Assembly: GCA_002405405.1 (NCBI GenBank)
Contig: DHLT01000127.1
Location: 1 to 10,562 of the forward strand
Direction: 5' to 3'
DNA: 10,562 nucleotides
From: Ignavibacteria bacterium UBA4661
GTDB taxonomy: Bacteria > Bacteroidota > Ignavibacteria > Kapaibacteriales > UBA4661
Position numbers and translations under genes: made by a program. The notes beneath the pieces are model-generated. The model was not told the DNA's origin. It made no database searches and saw only the letters and a list, made by a program, of their open reading frames with translations. Positions 1-7,655 of the stretch are shown one piece after another. Numbering within the stretch: the stretch's first letter is position 1; every line of letters begins with the position of its first letter.

Positions 1-4
1 AATG

Positions 5-23
5 CTTGTTCGCAAGTTTTTTT
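5..23 (+). terminator. Probable intrinsic terminator of a + strand gene left of the window
   Basis: A short hairpin, CTTG (5-8) with a TTCG loop pairing with CAAG (13-16), is followed directly by seven T on the + strand. A UUCG loop and a U-tract are typical of rho-independent terminators. The stem is only four pairs as seen, but the window edge may cut it. It would end a + strand gene outside the window, convergent with the tRNA at 29-101. Confidence 0.4.
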
Positions 24-28
24 CTTTG

Positions 29-101
<73 letters not shown>

Positions 102-176
102 GCTTTTTCTATAGGACTTATCCTAAGAAAGAACAGCAACTAAACAGAACAGCAATCTACAAAGATTTTTTTTTTG

Positions 177-980
177 TCAGTAATTATTAAAGAGTCCGAT
201 AAAAACTCCAAACTGCACATATCCGCCTCGTGCAAAGGACAGATCAGGAGTATTCTGCACTGCGATTCCCGAACCACTCATCTCCCATGCACTCAAAAAA
301 CCAACTGTGTAACCAGCACCAAAACGAAGCATTGAAAATGATGTTAATGAATACTCAACATTGATACTTGGCTGAAGAAGGAGCATACTTGTTTGCATGC
401 GTGATGAAACAAAGGCTGTCCCGATTGGGAATACAATGGGCTGAGTAAGTGAATACTCTGAAAATTCGAGAGTTTCACGCCCAAAACCAATACCACCTCC
501 AATACCAATTGCAACATGACGCCAGGGAGTAACCATATACTCCACAAGCATATTGGTCATACTAATACCAACTTCTAATGATCGCTCTCGATTACCACTT
601 AGTGTATGAGTTTGACGATTTGTCCCGAATTTTCCCTCAAGACCAATACGCAGATTATCAATGACACCTGAAGAGATAACACCGCTGGCACCGGATAAGT
701 ACACGAACCCGGGATACGTAATATCATTTTGCAAGAACTCTCTTGCGACAGTTTGTATACCGCTATTCTGCCATGCCATAAATGTACCGATAAAACCGCC
801 ACTAAAACCAAAATAAGGTATTGTACATCGATCATTAATTTCGACAAGCATTGAGCGTTCCTCCTCGCTCATAGGATCTTGAGCATAGCTCTTGATGGTG
901 CAAGCAAATGCAAATAAAAGACTCCAAATAAATCTTGCAGTACAAGACCTCAACCACGCTATACTCTTCTGATGCTTCAT
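177..980 (-). CDS. Secreted outer-membrane beta-barrel-like protein, function unknown
   Basis: A 267-residue protein that I do not recognise as a named family. Residues 1-33 look like a Sec signal peptide: basic start (MKHQK), a hydrophobic core around FIWSLLFAFACTI, and a plausible cleavage after SYA, leaving QDP. The mature part is rich in alternating Gly/aromatic/hydrophobic strands (for example GIGGGIGFG near 157-165), and the last strand, GGYVQFGVFIGLFNNY, ends in an aromatic residue as outer-membrane barrels often do. I infer a small barrel of the outer membrane. Its ATG lies 3 nt after the stop codon of the RDD-TPR gene, so the two are very probably co-transcribed and translationally coupled; no good Shine-Dalgarno is visible. 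No hairpin terminator is seen between its stop and the tRNA 75 bp further on. Confidence 0.8.
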   Translation of the reverse strand: MKHQKSIAWLRSCTARFIWSLLFAFACTIKSYAQDPMSEEERSMLVEINDRCTIPYFGFSGGFIGTFMAWQNSGIQTVAREFLQNDITYPGFVYLSGASGVISSGVIDNLRIGLEGKFGTNRQTHTLSGNRERSLEVGISMTNMLVEYMVTPWRHVAIGIGGGIGFGRETLEFSEYSLTQPIVFPIGTAFVSSRMQTSMLLLQPSINVEYSLTSFSMLRFGAGYTVGFLSAWEMSGSGIAVQNTPDLSFARGGYVQFGVFIGLFNNY

Positions 981-983
981 GCG

Positions 984-2543
984 TTAATCTCGATAATTGG
1001 TCAAATAATCATGCAAACGTTGTCCTTCGGCTTTATCACTTTGTGCCAATTCTGCTTGCAGTCGCCATGCATCTTTTTCTCTGCCACCCTGGCGTAATGC
1101 CATACCTAAACCAAACTGCGCTCTCGAATCAGCAGGATCAACTTTGAGTACATCTTTATATGTTGCAATTGATTCTTCAAAATTTTTCGCCGCCAAATAT
1201 GCTCCTGCAAGACCATATAGAGCATCATACGATTGCGCATCTTCTTTCAATGCTTTTTTGAATGTCTCAATAGCTTCAGCGTATCGTCCTTTGCTGAAAA
1301 ACTCTTGGGCTTTGATCAAAAAATTCATGAAGACAGGATTTGCCGCATTAGCGATGATATCATCAACAGCTATTAAGGCAAGATTTTTCTTTGTTTCTTT
1401 TGCAATAACGAGGGTCCGAGCGAGTTTATCATACCATGTTTGATATGTAGGTGATAATACCATGATAAAAAATGGTAGTGACAATACGGCAACGAGAGGT
1501 AAAAGCAAACCACTTTTTTCTATCCCCATACTTGGGTCAGACGCTTGAAACACTTCATGTCCATATTCTTTCATCACAATAGGCGAAAGCCCGGAGACTA
1601 GAATAACAACAAGATATTCCACTAAAACTAATGGCGGTAGAATCGTCATGATTTTACCGATTGTTCGGATAAATATTTGCAAAATATTTGGTCGATAACC
1701 ATACATATCTGCTGTTGCGATGCGCAACATAAATTTACCCGGCGAGCCTCGATCACCAAAACTATCCATGACGATAAAAAATAGCGCACACAATCCTACG
1801 AAGTATTTGTTTGCTTCAATAAGCGTTTCTAATCGAGCAGGGATAGTCGGTTTAGCAAAAGCAATCCATATAATGGTTGCCGTCATTGCAAATGAAAGCA
1901 AGAACAGCATATCGATTAATCCTGCAACTAATCGCTTGATCAGTCCAGCCGGAGGTCGTATTGTAAAAATGAGCGGTATCTGCTGTTCATTCAGTGCTGA
2001 TTGACTTCTGTCAGGTTTCGGAGGACTTGGACGATTCATACGTGCCACAATCCGTCGAGAAATTTTCTTCCACAATGAACGATCAAGAACAATTAGAAGT
2101 GTTGCAATTCCTACGATCTCACCAATCAGCATACTGGAATGAAGCTGAATATCGTGCTGTGCGTCATACATCATCCCACACCCTCGCGGAGGTGTGTAAT
2201 CGGGCTGTGGGTCATTGGAAATAAACGCCCAGACTAGGCGATTAGCATATAACTCTCGAATGATAAATTTTGGTGTTTGAAGACTCGATTCACCTTCGGC
2301 AGTAGAATCTGCTCCACTATTGTTTATTGGTGCTTCTATCTGCGGTGAGACAGACCGAACACCTTGGGCTTGTTGGGCAATCATTTCTTTGATAGCAGTA
2401 CTTGAATATCGCGACAATTTGGTAGTATCATTGGCTAAACGCGGATCGAGCACAGTCAAGCTTGCTCGGTATGGTACGAATAAGACCGAACCAAGTAGCA
2501 CCATCGTGCCTACAAACCATATAATCCGACGAAGTAAAACCAT
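984..2543 (-). CDS. RDD-family membrane protein with C-terminal TPR repeats
   Basis: A 519-residue protein of at least three parts. Residues 5-24 form an N-terminal membrane segment, followed by an extracytoplasmic-looking stretch with a Ser/Gly-rich piece and another helix near 136-153. Residues 197-382 match an RDD domain: IKRLVAGLID (R204, D211), helices near 208-230 and 246-261, the D260 / GSPGK (266-270) segment, helices near 300-320 and 345-365, and the closing WYDKLARTLVIAK (D372). Residues 409-442 and 443-476 are two 34-residue TPR units with the usual GRYAEAI and DP-type signatures, then a partial third unit. RDD domains are multi-helix membrane modules of mostly unknown function, sometimes linked to transport; TPRs bind proteins. 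I infer a membrane scaffold with a cytoplasmic TPR tail. The ATG lies 5 nt after the T-run of a terminator and has no Shine-Dalgarno; Met14 is an alternative start. The barrel-like gene at 177-980 follows after 3 nt. Confidence 0.88.
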   Translation of the reverse strand: MVLLRRIIWFVGTMVLLGSVLFVPYRASLTVLDPRLANDTTKLSRYSSTAIKEMIAQQAQGVRSVSPQIEAPINNSGADSTAEGESSLQTPKFIIRELYANRLVWAFISNDPQPDYTPPRGCGMMYDAQHDIQLHSSMLIGEIVGIATLLIVLDRSLWKKISRRIVARMNRPSPPKPDRSQSALNEQQIPLIFTIRPPAGLIKRLVAGLIDMLFLLSFAMTATIIWIAFAKPTIPARLETLIEANKYFVGLCALFFIVMDSFGDRGSPGKFMLRIATADMYGYRPNILQIFIRTIGKIMTILPPLVLVEYLVVILVSGLSPIVMKEYGHEVFQASDPSMGIEKSGLLLPLVAVLSLPFFIMVLSPTYQTWYDKLARTLVIAKETKKNLALIAVDDIIANAANPVFMNFLIKAQEFFSKGRYAEAIETFKKALKEDAQSYDALYGLAGAYLAAKNFEESIATYKDVLKVDPADSRAQFGLGMALRQGGREKDAWRLQAELAQSDKAEGQRLHDYLTNYRD

Positions 2544-2548
2544 AGAGT

Positions 2549-2580
2549 AAAAAAAATGCTACACCATCGTGTAGCATTTT
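2549..2580 (-). terminator. Intrinsic terminator of the FadL-like gene, abutting the next start codon
   Basis: TGCTACAC (2557-2564) pairs perfectly with GTGTAGCA (2569-2576) around a 4-nt loop, and flanking AAAA/TTTT extends the stem to 12 pairs. On the minus strand the stem runs into eight T (2556-2549), a textbook rho-independent terminator 31 bp downstream of the stop codon of the gene at 2611-3894. The + strand side has only four T, so the minus orientation is favoured. The T-run ends 5 nt before the ATG of the RDD-TPR gene. Confidence 0.85.
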
Positions 2581-2610
2581 ACAAAAATCGTGCTAACTCT
2601 TTCCATTCTT

Positions 2611-3894
2611 TTACTCACGTGAGTATGGATTGACAAACCAGACATCACCGGCACTGAGTGTAACCATGAATCTGCCAAACGCCTCTCGCAGAATACTTGT
2701 GTTTGTTGTTTCACGAGTACCGAATGTCAAAGATAAATCAATACGTGCTCGCGGAGTCAGTGGAATTTGCGCACCTACGGAGCCATATATTTCCGACAGC
2801 GGTGCATTTCGTATCGAGACATACTGCTGATTGATGCCTACACCCGCTGTATAACTCCACCGCTCAAACCATGACGACGAGAAGTTTGTTTCCCCTTGAT
2901 AATGAGTACCTATACTATAACGTGACGAGCGCTTGAATTGTGCAATACCACCATTACGATATGTGGTAGCGGAGAAATCACGCGTTAAATAATCAAAACC
3001 TATTGTTGTTCGACCAAGCTTATACGATGCTCCCAAACCTATAGTTGTTGCATAATTAGGGTTCACGGGATTTTCAATGAGTGTTGTATCAAACACTTCG
3101 TTAGCACTGACAATTGCAGCATAAAACCTGCGTGATCGGGTCATACGTAATGTTTGTGGAGTCGAGAATACTGCTCCTAGAGTAAGATTCTCAATACCTG
3201 TATAGGAAATACCTGTTTGCCACAATAGTCCATTGAATACATCTTGTGTTTCATCGAAAGATTGTGCAAATGTTCCCAAATCATCAAATAGTGTTGTCAG
3301 TCGAGATGAAATATTTCCAAAATAGTGATGAGCAGCAATCCCTACCGTCATGTGTTCTATCGGGCGAAATGCCCCACCGAGATACAATGTGGAAAGCCCA
3401 CCAGTCGCTCGATAATCCGTTGTACGATATTGAGTACCACCCGCATACTGCAGACTATCACGCGCTTGCGTAAAGACATTCACCGTTGTTACAGGATTAT
3501 ATCCCATACTGATAGCAAATCCTGAAGCACTATCGACTGCAAAGATTGCGTTAATACCTGTGTAGATACTGTTATTTTGACGCAATTCCGAGTTCACTCC
3601 ACTAGTTACCAAGTGTTGACGGAAGAGAAAACCCGTTTGTAGTCTTGTTGTACGAACATCACTCCAGAGAGCGGGATTCACAGTATTAATCCCATAATTT
3701 GATGGCATGGCAATGGCAGTATTCGCCATTCCTTCGTACAATGCACCAATACTTTCACGAATATCACCGAAACCAAAGATACTATAGTTTGATCCTCCCT
3801 GTGCTTGCATTACTTGTGGAATCGTACCAAGCAATACTATCATACCGATAGCGATGTATCGCTTGAATTGTCGCGTACGTTTCTGTATGTACAT
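2611..3894 (-). CDS. FadL/OmpP1-like outer-membrane beta-barrel protein
   Basis: A protein of 427 residues from the chosen ATG. That start gives a clean signal peptide: MYIQKRTRQFKRY, hydrophobic core IAIGMIVLLGTI, then a likely cleavage at VMQAQ before GGSNYS. The mature start, NYSIFGFGDIRESIGALYEGMANTAIAM followed by NPALW, resembles the N-terminus of Bacteroidota outer-membrane proteins related to the FadL/OmpP1/TodX channels (a glycine-rich GD / GMANT / NPA pattern); the remainder is alternating amphipathic strands with many Tyr, Thr and Gly. I infer a barrel of about 14 strands that could transport hydrophobic compounds, but the substrate is unknown. The reading frame is open upstream to a TTG at 3933 and an ATG at 3909; I preferred 3894 because of the signal peptide and a weak GGA six bases before it. 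The DUF4270-like gene ends 57 bp upstream, suggesting co-transcription, and a strong terminator follows. Confidence 0.8.
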   Translation of the reverse strand: MYIQKRTRQFKRYIAIGMIVLLGTIPQVMQAQGGSNYSIFGFGDIRESIGALYEGMANTAIAMPSNYGINTVNPALWSDVRTTRLQTGFLFRQHLVTSGVNSELRQNNSIYTGINAIFAVDSASGFAISMGYNPVTTVNVFTQARDSLQYAGGTQYRTTDYRATGGLSTLYLGGAFRPIEHMTVGIAAHHYFGNISSRLTTLFDDLGTFAQSFDETQDVFNGLLWQTGISYTGIENLTLGAVFSTPQTLRMTRSRRFYAAIVSANEVFDTTLIENPVNPNYATTIGLGASYKLGRTTIGFDYLTRDFSATTYRNGGIAQFKRSSRYSIGTHYQGETNFSSSWFERWSYTAGVGINQQYVSIRNAPLSEIYGSVGAQIPLTPRARIDLSLTFGTRETTNTSILREAFGRFMVTLSAGDVWFVNPYSRE

Positions 3895-3951
3895 CTGTGA
3901 TCCAACCATAATTGTAATGTAAACTGTTCTCAACAGAAGGAAGTCTTCAAT

Positions 3952-5175
3952 TTATTTTTTTCGTGAATAGAGAATACGCAACAGTGGTCGTCGAACAGAA
4001 TCCGCATTACGACCGAATAATACAACTCGTGTAGCTTGTGTATTTTCATCAGTTGCATTTAGCGAAAAGATCAAACCGTAATTATCACGACCAAAAAGCC
4101 ATCGCTGAATCAGGCGCGTGATATTAGCTGTATAACGCCCTGTTGCTGCATCTCGTGGAAGTGCTTGAAAATCGTTGAAGAAGTTTGACCCGACGAATGT
4201 TGTATCTGGTGCAACACGTGCCAAAATCGTCGAAGGCAATCCCTCTGTGCCGAGGGTACTTCGTACAGAGTCAGGGGTAACAAAAAGATCAGCACGATGA
4301 ATAATAGCAAGGCTTGGAATATTGGCAAGATTAAAAAATAATTTTGATCGTAATGCTGACGCACCTTGCATAACAATCTCATTATTGCTTGCAAACGCTT
4401 GCAATGGGCGTGCAAATGATGTCTGATAAATACCTGAAAATGTCCGTAACTGCTCCACAGTATCGGTGGGTCGTCGATAGCGAATAGAGATAATAGGGGT
4501 AACTCCACTACCTGCACCATAGAATGATGAGATTACTGTAGAGTTTGCATTCGGTAGAAATGCCAAACCATACGTTGTTGCTCTGGCAATTGAATCAGGT
4601 GTGTTCATCCATTGAACAGCTAATGCTCGATTAACCGGAATCTGGATCACAGCTTGGGTAGTCTGCAATGTACCAACATCGTTGTATGATGCAATAGTTC
4701 TAGTACCATACAATGCGCCTGTTTGCTGACGCTGGGCGAGCGTATCATCTGTTGCTAAGGGCGTCCACTCTTTTAGGACTTCAACAACACGAAACGATAA
4801 GCGACCCGCTCCGATATTTCCATAACCATACAACACGGGTACAATTGTCATCGTGCATGAAATAATATCACGATCTTGCACGCCGGTACTACTGTCCGGC
4901 TGTGAAAATCGTACAAACGAATACATTTCTAAATCATTTGACCTACCCAAGAAAAAATTTCCGTTGCCAATTGGTACGATAGCCCGACCATTTTGTACAC
5001 CGGTGATCAACGGACTTGTTTCGCTTGACAGCGATGTCAGAAGCAATGTATCGGTAACAAACTCTGATCCTACCTCATTCGGCAAGTCATTGACAATACA
5101 GCCGCCTAATGACACACCAAGTAGAGCAATCATTGTAGTAACGAAAATGCGAACCCTTTTGACTTGATAGGACAT
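3952..5175 (-). CDS. DUF4270-like outer-membrane lipoprotein
   Basis: From the chosen ATG this is a 407-residue protein with a lipoprotein signal: MSYQVKRVRIF, hydrophobic VTTMIALLGVS and lipobox LGGC, with Cys26 as the lipidated residue. The body is rich in beta-strand and Ser/Thr, with internal stretches such as FVRFSQPD, LSFRVVEVLKEWTP and a C-terminal RPLLRILYSRKK, similar in style to DUF4270 and DNRLRE-like extracellular lipoproteins. DUF4270 genes beside glgA are, from memory, common in Bacteroidota, and this gene lies directly downstream of glgA, which supports the call. The function of the family is not known. The frame is open up to an ATG at 5301, which would add 42 Ser/Thr/Lys-rich residues before the signal peptide; I rejected that start because lipoprotein signals are normally N-terminal. 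No Shine-Dalgarno is seen at either start. Confidence 0.8.
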   Translation of the reverse strand: MSYQVKRVRIFVTTMIALLGVSLGGCIVNDLPNEVGSEFVTDTLLLTSLSSETSPLITGVQNGRAIVPIGNGNFFLGRSNDLEMYSFVRFSQPDSSTGVQDRDIISCTMTIVPVLYGYGNIGAGRLSFRVVEVLKEWTPLATDDTLAQRQQTGALYGTRTIASYNDVGTLQTTQAVIQIPVNRALAVQWMNTPDSIARATTYGLAFLPNANSTVISSFYGAGSGVTPIISIRYRRPTDTVEQLRTFSGIYQTSFARPLQAFASNNEIVMQGASALRSKLFFNLANIPSLAIIHRADLFVTPDSVRSTLGTEGLPSTILARVAPDTTFVGSNFFNDFQALPRDAATGRYTANITRLIQRWLFGRDNYGLIFSLNATDENTQATRVVLFGRNADSVRRPLLRILYSRKK

Positions 5176-5372
5176 GGAAAGGTCAGGCGCAAGACTAAGC
5201 GTAGTATTCTTTATGGTAGAAGTAATCTTACTTGCCACTGTACGGGGTGTGGTACTTGCTTTCATGCCTCTATTCTTTATTCTACTCTCTATATGATTCA
5301 TATTCTAGATACATAGTTATCACAAAACTTATTTTTCTACCGACAATGAAGTGCAACGACAATGTTGTACAC

Positions 5373-6896
5373 TCATTTTGTTTTGTCTAAAGTAGCCATA
5401 AGTGCGCGATAAATCCCGTCATACTGCTTAGAAGATTTTGACCATGTAAAATCAGAACTCATAGCATTTTTAATCAGCCCCATCCACTGCTCTTTATTTT
5501 GGTAGGTTACTAGTGCTTTATCAATAGCTTTGAGCATTGCGCCTGCTTCAAATTTTACAAAAGTAAATCCATTACCTTGGGCTGTTTTTGGACTAAATTC
5601 TTTGATCGTATCTGCCAAACCACCTACAGCATGTACAATCGGAATTGTGCCATATACACACGAATACATTTGATTCAGACCACATGGCTCAAATAGTGAG
5701 GGCATCAAGAACATATCAGCTCCTGCTTCAATTTGGTGAGCAAGAATCTCATCAAAGCCAATTTTGACACTCAACTTTTTAGGATATTTTTTCATTAGAC
5801 TTAACAGCATCTGCTCGATCTTTTTATCCCCTTCACCAAGAATTACCATTTGAATATCTTTTTTGAGCAAACTTTCAGCCGCCTCTTTGAGAAGAGCAAA
5901 TCCTTTTTGTTCAACCAAACGAGAAATCATTGCAATGACCGGCGTTGCTTCATTGTACTGCAAACCAAACTTTTTGACTAAATCAATTTTATTATCTTCT
6001 TTTTTATCAAGATCAGCAAAGGTAAATCGGCGTGCAATAGTCTTGTCTTTGTCAGGTGACCAAATAAGCGGATCAATACCATTAAGAATTGGCGTGAACA
6101 CTGCTTTACGTTTTTTCAGGATATCATTTAAGCCATTACTCAACTTTGCATCAGCAAGAATTTCTTTTGCATATCCTTCGCTTACGGTTGTTATGTGGTC
6201 TGCGTAAATCATCCCAGCCTTAAGGAAATTGAGTTTCCCTTTATGCTTGAAGTTTTCAGCAACCTCAGCAGGCAATCCTGTTTTAGCAAATGCTTCTTTG
6301 AAAGGGAACTCACCTTGATTGGCGATATTATGAATTGTCAATACAATTTTTGTTGCTTTAAACTTATCAGGGAACATGACACGCATATAAGCAGCTGTCA
6401 AGGCTGTTTGCCAATCATTGACATGCACTACATTGGGTATCCACCCAAGCAGCAAACAAGTTTGAACTACAGTTTTATTAAAGAAAATGAACCGCTCATC
6501 ATTGTCCTCATAATCTGCACCCGTTTCAGGATCTGCATACAAACCCCACTTTGAATCATAGTAGTGATGGTTCGTCGTCATATACGCTTGCACTTTTTGA
6601 CGGGGATTCGTAATTGATGAAGATTTCACTGTTGCCAGCTCTGTGCGTTCGCCTACCGAAACAGGAATATCCTTGAGACGATTGATCTCATGAATACGAT
6701 TTTTTCGCTCGCTAATAGCACCATATTTGGGAAGCATCACGCGAATGTCGTGCTCCAAGTCACGAAGAGCAATTGGTAAACCATATGCCACATCAGCAAG
6801 TCCCCCTGTCTTAGCAATTGGATAAATCTCACTGGCTACGAATAGAATGCTGAGTGGTTTTGGCGCATTGCGGTCTCGCGTTTTTGCCTTGCTCAT
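5373..6896 (-). CDS. glgA: Glycogen/starch synthase (GT5)
   Basis: A cytoplasmic glycosyltransferase of 507 residues, slightly longer than E. coli GlgA, that elongates alpha-1,4-glucan from ADP-glucose (or UDP-glucose in some relatives). It has the family motifs in order: FVASEIYPIAKTGGLADV with the K29-TGGLADV nucleotide-sugar loop, HVNDWQTAL in the N-terminal Rossmann domain, TIHNIANQG, ISRLVEQKG with R326 and K331 (equivalent to the catalytic Arg/Lys of GlgA), and SLFEPCGLNQ with E403, followed by YGTIPIVHAVGGLADT. All key residues appear intact. The start is supported by a Shine-Dalgarno, AAGGA at 6904-6908, 7 nt before the ATG. No other glycogen gene is in the window. The DUF4270-like gene follows 197 bp downstream without a visible terminator. 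The gene diverges from rpoZ across a region with two inverted repeats. Confidence 0.97.
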   Translation of the reverse strand: MSKAKTRDRNAPKPLSILFVASEIYPIAKTGGLADVAYGLPIALRDLEHDIRVMLPKYGAISERKNRIHEINRLKDIPVSVGERTELATVKSSSITNPRQKVQAYMTTNHHYYDSKWGLYADPETGADYEDNDERFIFFNKTVVQTCLLLGWIPNVVHVNDWQTALTAAYMRVMFPDKFKATKIVLTIHNIANQGEFPFKEAFAKTGLPAEVAENFKHKGKLNFLKAGMIYADHITTVSEGYAKEILADAKLSNGLNDILKKRKAVFTPILNGIDPLIWSPDKDKTIARRFTFADLDKKEDNKIDLVKKFGLQYNEATPVIAMISRLVEQKGFALLKEAAESLLKKDIQMVILGEGDKKIEQMLLSLMKKYPKKLSVKIGFDEILAHQIEAGADMFLMPSLFEPCGLNQMYSCVYGTIPIVHAVGGLADTIKEFSPKTAQGNGFTFVKFEAGAMLKAIDKALVTYQNKEQWMGLIKNAMSSDFTWSKSSKQYDGIYRALMATLDKTK

Positions 6897-6966
6897 CGGC
6901 GTTTCCTTTGAAAAGACGCTCTCTGCTATACTTTAAACATGAAAGAGAAAGCGGGCGAAAAAAAAT

Positions 6967-6980
6967 TTGATTTGAATCAA
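6967..6980. repeat. 14-bp inverted repeat in the glgA leader
   Basis: TTGATT (6967-6972) and AATCAA (6975-6980) are perfect inverted copies separated by TG. The site lies 70 bp upstream of the glgA ATG, just downstream of the start point expected from the candidate promoter at 6989-7020. Such a short palindrome in AT-rich DNA may be chance; a regulator binding site is one possibility. Confidence 0.4.
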
Positions 6981-6988
6981 TAAAGCAT

Positions 6989-7020
6989 CAAAAATACGGA
7001 ATTTTTACCGTACTTTCAAT
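6989..7020 (-). promoter_or_regulatory. Candidate Bacteroidota-type promoter of glgA with an inverted repeat in its spacer
   Basis: On the minus strand TATTTTTG (6996-6989) matches the Bacteroidota -7 element TAnnTTTG, and TTG (7019-7017) lies 20 bp upstream, in the expected range for the -33 TTTG element. Within the spacer and touching the -7 box, TACGG (6995-6999) and CCGTA (7008-7012) form an inverted repeat around 8 nt that could be an operator. The match to the -33 box is partial, and a TAnnTTTG match is expected about once by chance in the non-coding DNA of this window, so this stays a candidate. Confidence 0.35.
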
Positions 7021-7173
7021 CTGAAAGGCAGTCTTTCCTTGAGTGTGCATTCCAAGCATGCCAATTGATCATTTTTTTGTATCTTACGAATTGTATTTAT
7101 TCTGTAATCACTGTTTTGCTTTATGTCATTGTACAAAAAGCAAAGCATCATTTTTTACTTCGTGAGGAATGCT

Positions 7174-7530
7174 ATGGCGGCTCTGAAAGATTATATCGTC
7201 AATCCGGTTGAAGTTAGACACGAGGTTTCAGTAGAAACCAGTATCTACGAAGCCATCGGTGCTATGGGGTTTCGTGCCCGTCAAATTAATGATGACATCA
7301 AAGCACAGCTAACAGCACGAATGCGTCATATTGATCCACTTGAAGATGAAACCGAGTTCGGTAATTACGATCAGCTACAGATCAGCAAAGAGTTTGACCG
7401 CATTTCCAAACCAACCTTTCTTGCAATGAAAGAAATTCAGGAAGGCAATCTTGAGTTTCGTGTCGAACGCCGTTCGATAGCTCCTGTGCAAGAGGGCGAA
7501 GCTCCAACAAAAAAACTGCGTAAGAAATAA
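7174..7530 (+). CDS. rpoZ: DNA-directed RNA polymerase omega subunit (Bacteroidota/Chlorobiota type)
   Basis: A 118-residue protein resembling the omega subunit found in Bacteroidota and Chlorobiota, which helps fold and assemble the beta' subunit of RNA polymerase. The signature runs SIYEAIGAMGFRARQINDDIKAQL (about residues 24-47), with the ARQI segment corresponding to the conserved helix that contacts beta', then an acidic insert, and ISKEFDRISKPTFLAMKEIQEGNLEFR, with the K-P-T/S-x-x-A-x-x-E pattern seen in this group. The C-terminal tail is basic (TKKLRKK). I chose the ATG at 7174 because GAGGA (7164-7168) sits 5 nt before it; an in-frame ATG at 7123 would add 17 residues with no conserved character. 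It is monocistronic: a strong hairpin terminator follows 50 bp after the stop. The gene diverges from glgA. Confidence 0.88.
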   Translation: MAALKDYIVNPVEVRHEVSVETSIYEAIGAMGFRARQINDDIKAQLTARMRHIDPLEDETEFGNYDQLQISKEFDRISKPTFLAMKEIQEGNLEFRVERRSIAPVQEGEAPTKKLRKK

Positions 7531-7535
7531 GTCGG

Positions 7536-7550
7536 TGGGTCGCATACCCA
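7536..7550 (+). other. Small hairpin just after the rpoZ stop
   Basis: TGGGT (7536-7540) pairs with ACCCA (7546-7550) around CGCAT, 5 nt after the rpoZ stop codon and upstream of the true terminator. There is no T-run, so it is not a terminator by itself; it could stabilise the mRNA 3' end or be chance. Confidence 0.3.
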
Positions 7551-7580
7551 ATATCTCCTTGTGAGAGGCTTGAAGAATAG

Positions 7581-7614
7581 ATGCTCTTGAGAAAATTTCT
7601 CAAGAGCATTTTTT
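7581..7614 (+). terminator. Intrinsic terminator of rpoZ
   Basis: ATGCTCTTGAG (7581-7591) pairs perfectly with CTCAAGAGCAT (7599-7609), 11 pairs around a 7-nt AAAATTT loop, and six T (7609-7614) follow on the + strand. The opposite strand has no U-tract. It closes rpoZ and separates it from lipA. Confidence 0.88.
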
Positions 7615-7647
7615 GTCATGTATCTACACTGCCATATTCTTTTTTGG

Positions 7648-7655
7648 TATGTTTG
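7648..7655 (+). promoter_or_regulatory. Candidate -7 promoter element for lipA
   Basis: TATGTTTG matches the Bacteroidota -7 consensus TAnnTTTG exactly and lies between the rpoZ terminator and lipA, where a promoter is needed. No TTTG is found 19-21 bp upstream, so only half of the promoter is supported. It would give a leader of roughly 75-80 nt. Confidence 0.25.

Noticed and set aside
2930..3874. Repeated 12-mer CGCTTGAATTGT near 2931 and 3861
   Set aside because: Both copies encode QFKR in the same gene in the same frame; two copies about 930 bp apart with no flanking similarity look like coincidence.
4110..4520. 136-codon minus-strand frame inside the DUF4270-like gene
   Set aside because: It lies wholly inside a gene with a lipobox and sensible composition in another frame; its own translation has no recognisable domain.
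5350..5373. Hairpin GTGCAAC/GTTG-TA-CAC at the glgA stop codon as a terminator
   Set aside because: The stem needs a 2-nt bulge and no T-run follows on either strand, so it does not support termination between glgA and the next gene.
7123..7173. 17-residue N-terminal extension of rpoZ from the ATG at 7123
   Set aside because: The downstream ATG has a good GAGGA at 5 nt spacing and the extension (MSLYKKQSIIFYFV...) is unlike omega subunits.
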